Source: Brachyspira catarrhinii
GTDB taxonomy: Bacteria; Spirochaetota; Brachyspiria; Brachyspirales; Brachyspiraceae
DNA length: 6,043 nucleotides
Direction of reading: 5' to 3'
Assembly: GCF_005518285.1 (NCBI RefSeq)
Contig: NZ_SJDU01000125.1
Location: 1 to 6,043, forward strand
Notes under the pieces: generated by a model
Database searches by the model: none
What the model was told of the DNA's origin: nothing
The model's input: only the letters and a program-made list of their open reading frames with translations
Shown here: piece after piece, positions 5,966 to 6,043 of the stretch
Numbering within the stretch: position 1 is the first letter of the stretch
How the letters are laid out: the number at the start of each line of letters is the position of its first letter
Position numbers and translations under genes: made by a program

Positions 5966-6043
5966 ATGAATGATTTAATTATGATTAGATACTATAAATT
6001 AGCATACTATAATTTCGTTAAGCAAAGCAAAGCAAAGCAAAGC
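5966..6043 (+). CDS. Possible small or 5'-partial gene of unknown function, cut by the window end
   Basis: I do not recognise this. ATG at 5966 opens a frame of 26 codons that is still open at the last base. It begins MNDLIMIRYYKLAYYNF and then enters a low-complexity KQSKA repeat encoded by the pentanucleotide tandem repeat. A second in-frame ATG lies at 5981. In favour are the near-consensus promoter 33 bp upstream and the absence of a stop. Against are the lack of a clear Shine-Dalgarno (only AAAG at 5953-5956), the short visible length, and an amino-acid pattern that may be only a translated repeat. It may equally be untranslated leader. Confidence 0.3.
   Translation, partial: MNDLIMIRYYKLAYYNFVKQSKAKQS
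6021..6043. repeat. Pentanucleotide tandem repeat (AGCAA)n, running off the window
   Basis: Four perfect copies of AGCAA at 6021-6040 plus AGC of a fifth reach the last base, so the true copy number is unknown. The unit is not a multiple of three, so gain or loss of one copy would shift any frame that crosses it. No frame on either strand contains a stop within the repeat; the + strand codes for the cycle K-Q-S-K-A. The window, possibly a contig, may end here because the repeat was hard to assemble. Confidence 0.85.

Noticed and set aside
6021..6043. Short regular repeats as a possible CRISPR array
   Set aside because: The unit is 5 bp with no spacers; it is a simple tandem repeat.

Overview
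The window is AT-rich bacterial DNA holding two convergent gene groups and an AT-rich intergenic stretch. A large YidC with an N-terminal anchor and a periplasmic domain points to a diderm (Gram-negative-type) cell. The order rpmH-rnpA-yidD-yidC-jag, with base composition and AGA/ATA-rich codon use, would fit a spirochaete such as Brachyspira. That assignment is an inference from composition and gene order, not a proven identity.

Left part (about 1-1957, + strand): two serine biosynthesis genes. The first is the 3' part of a long-form D-3-phosphoglycerate dehydrogenase gene (serA); its first ~90 codons lie before the window. It is followed 24 bp later by a SerB-type phosphoserine phosphatase. 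They are the first and last steps from 3-phosphoglycerate to L-serine; the aminotransferase serC is not in view.

Middle and right part (about 5574 down to 2053, - strand): a five-gene cluster transcribed leftward. It encodes ribosomal protein L34 (rpmH), the RNase P protein (rnpA), the insertion efficiency factor YidD, the membrane insertase YidC and the RNA-binding protein Jag/KhpB. The cluster joins ribosome and tRNA maturation to co-translational membrane protein insertion. rpmH is a 47-codon gene read directly from the sequence. rnpA appears to start at TTG in the same frame as rpmH, and the yidD Shine-Dalgarno overlaps the rnpA stop codon. A GC-capped hairpin at 1989-2033 lies between the converging serB and jag genes.

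Right end (5575-6043): no known gene. It holds candidate leftward promoters for the rpmH operon, a perfect 9-bp inverted repeat, a stretch resembling a degenerate dispersed intergenic repeat, and a near-consensus rightward promoter. The promoter leads to a short open frame that runs into a pentanucleotide tandem repeat (AGCAA) cut by the window end.

Most of the window is conserved housekeeping. I see no new defence, mobile or biosynthetic system. The best places for a second look are the pentanucleotide repeat with its promoter, the basic ribosome-binding-like tail of YidC with Lys at the usual Arg position, and the unusual rpmH/rnpA arrangement.
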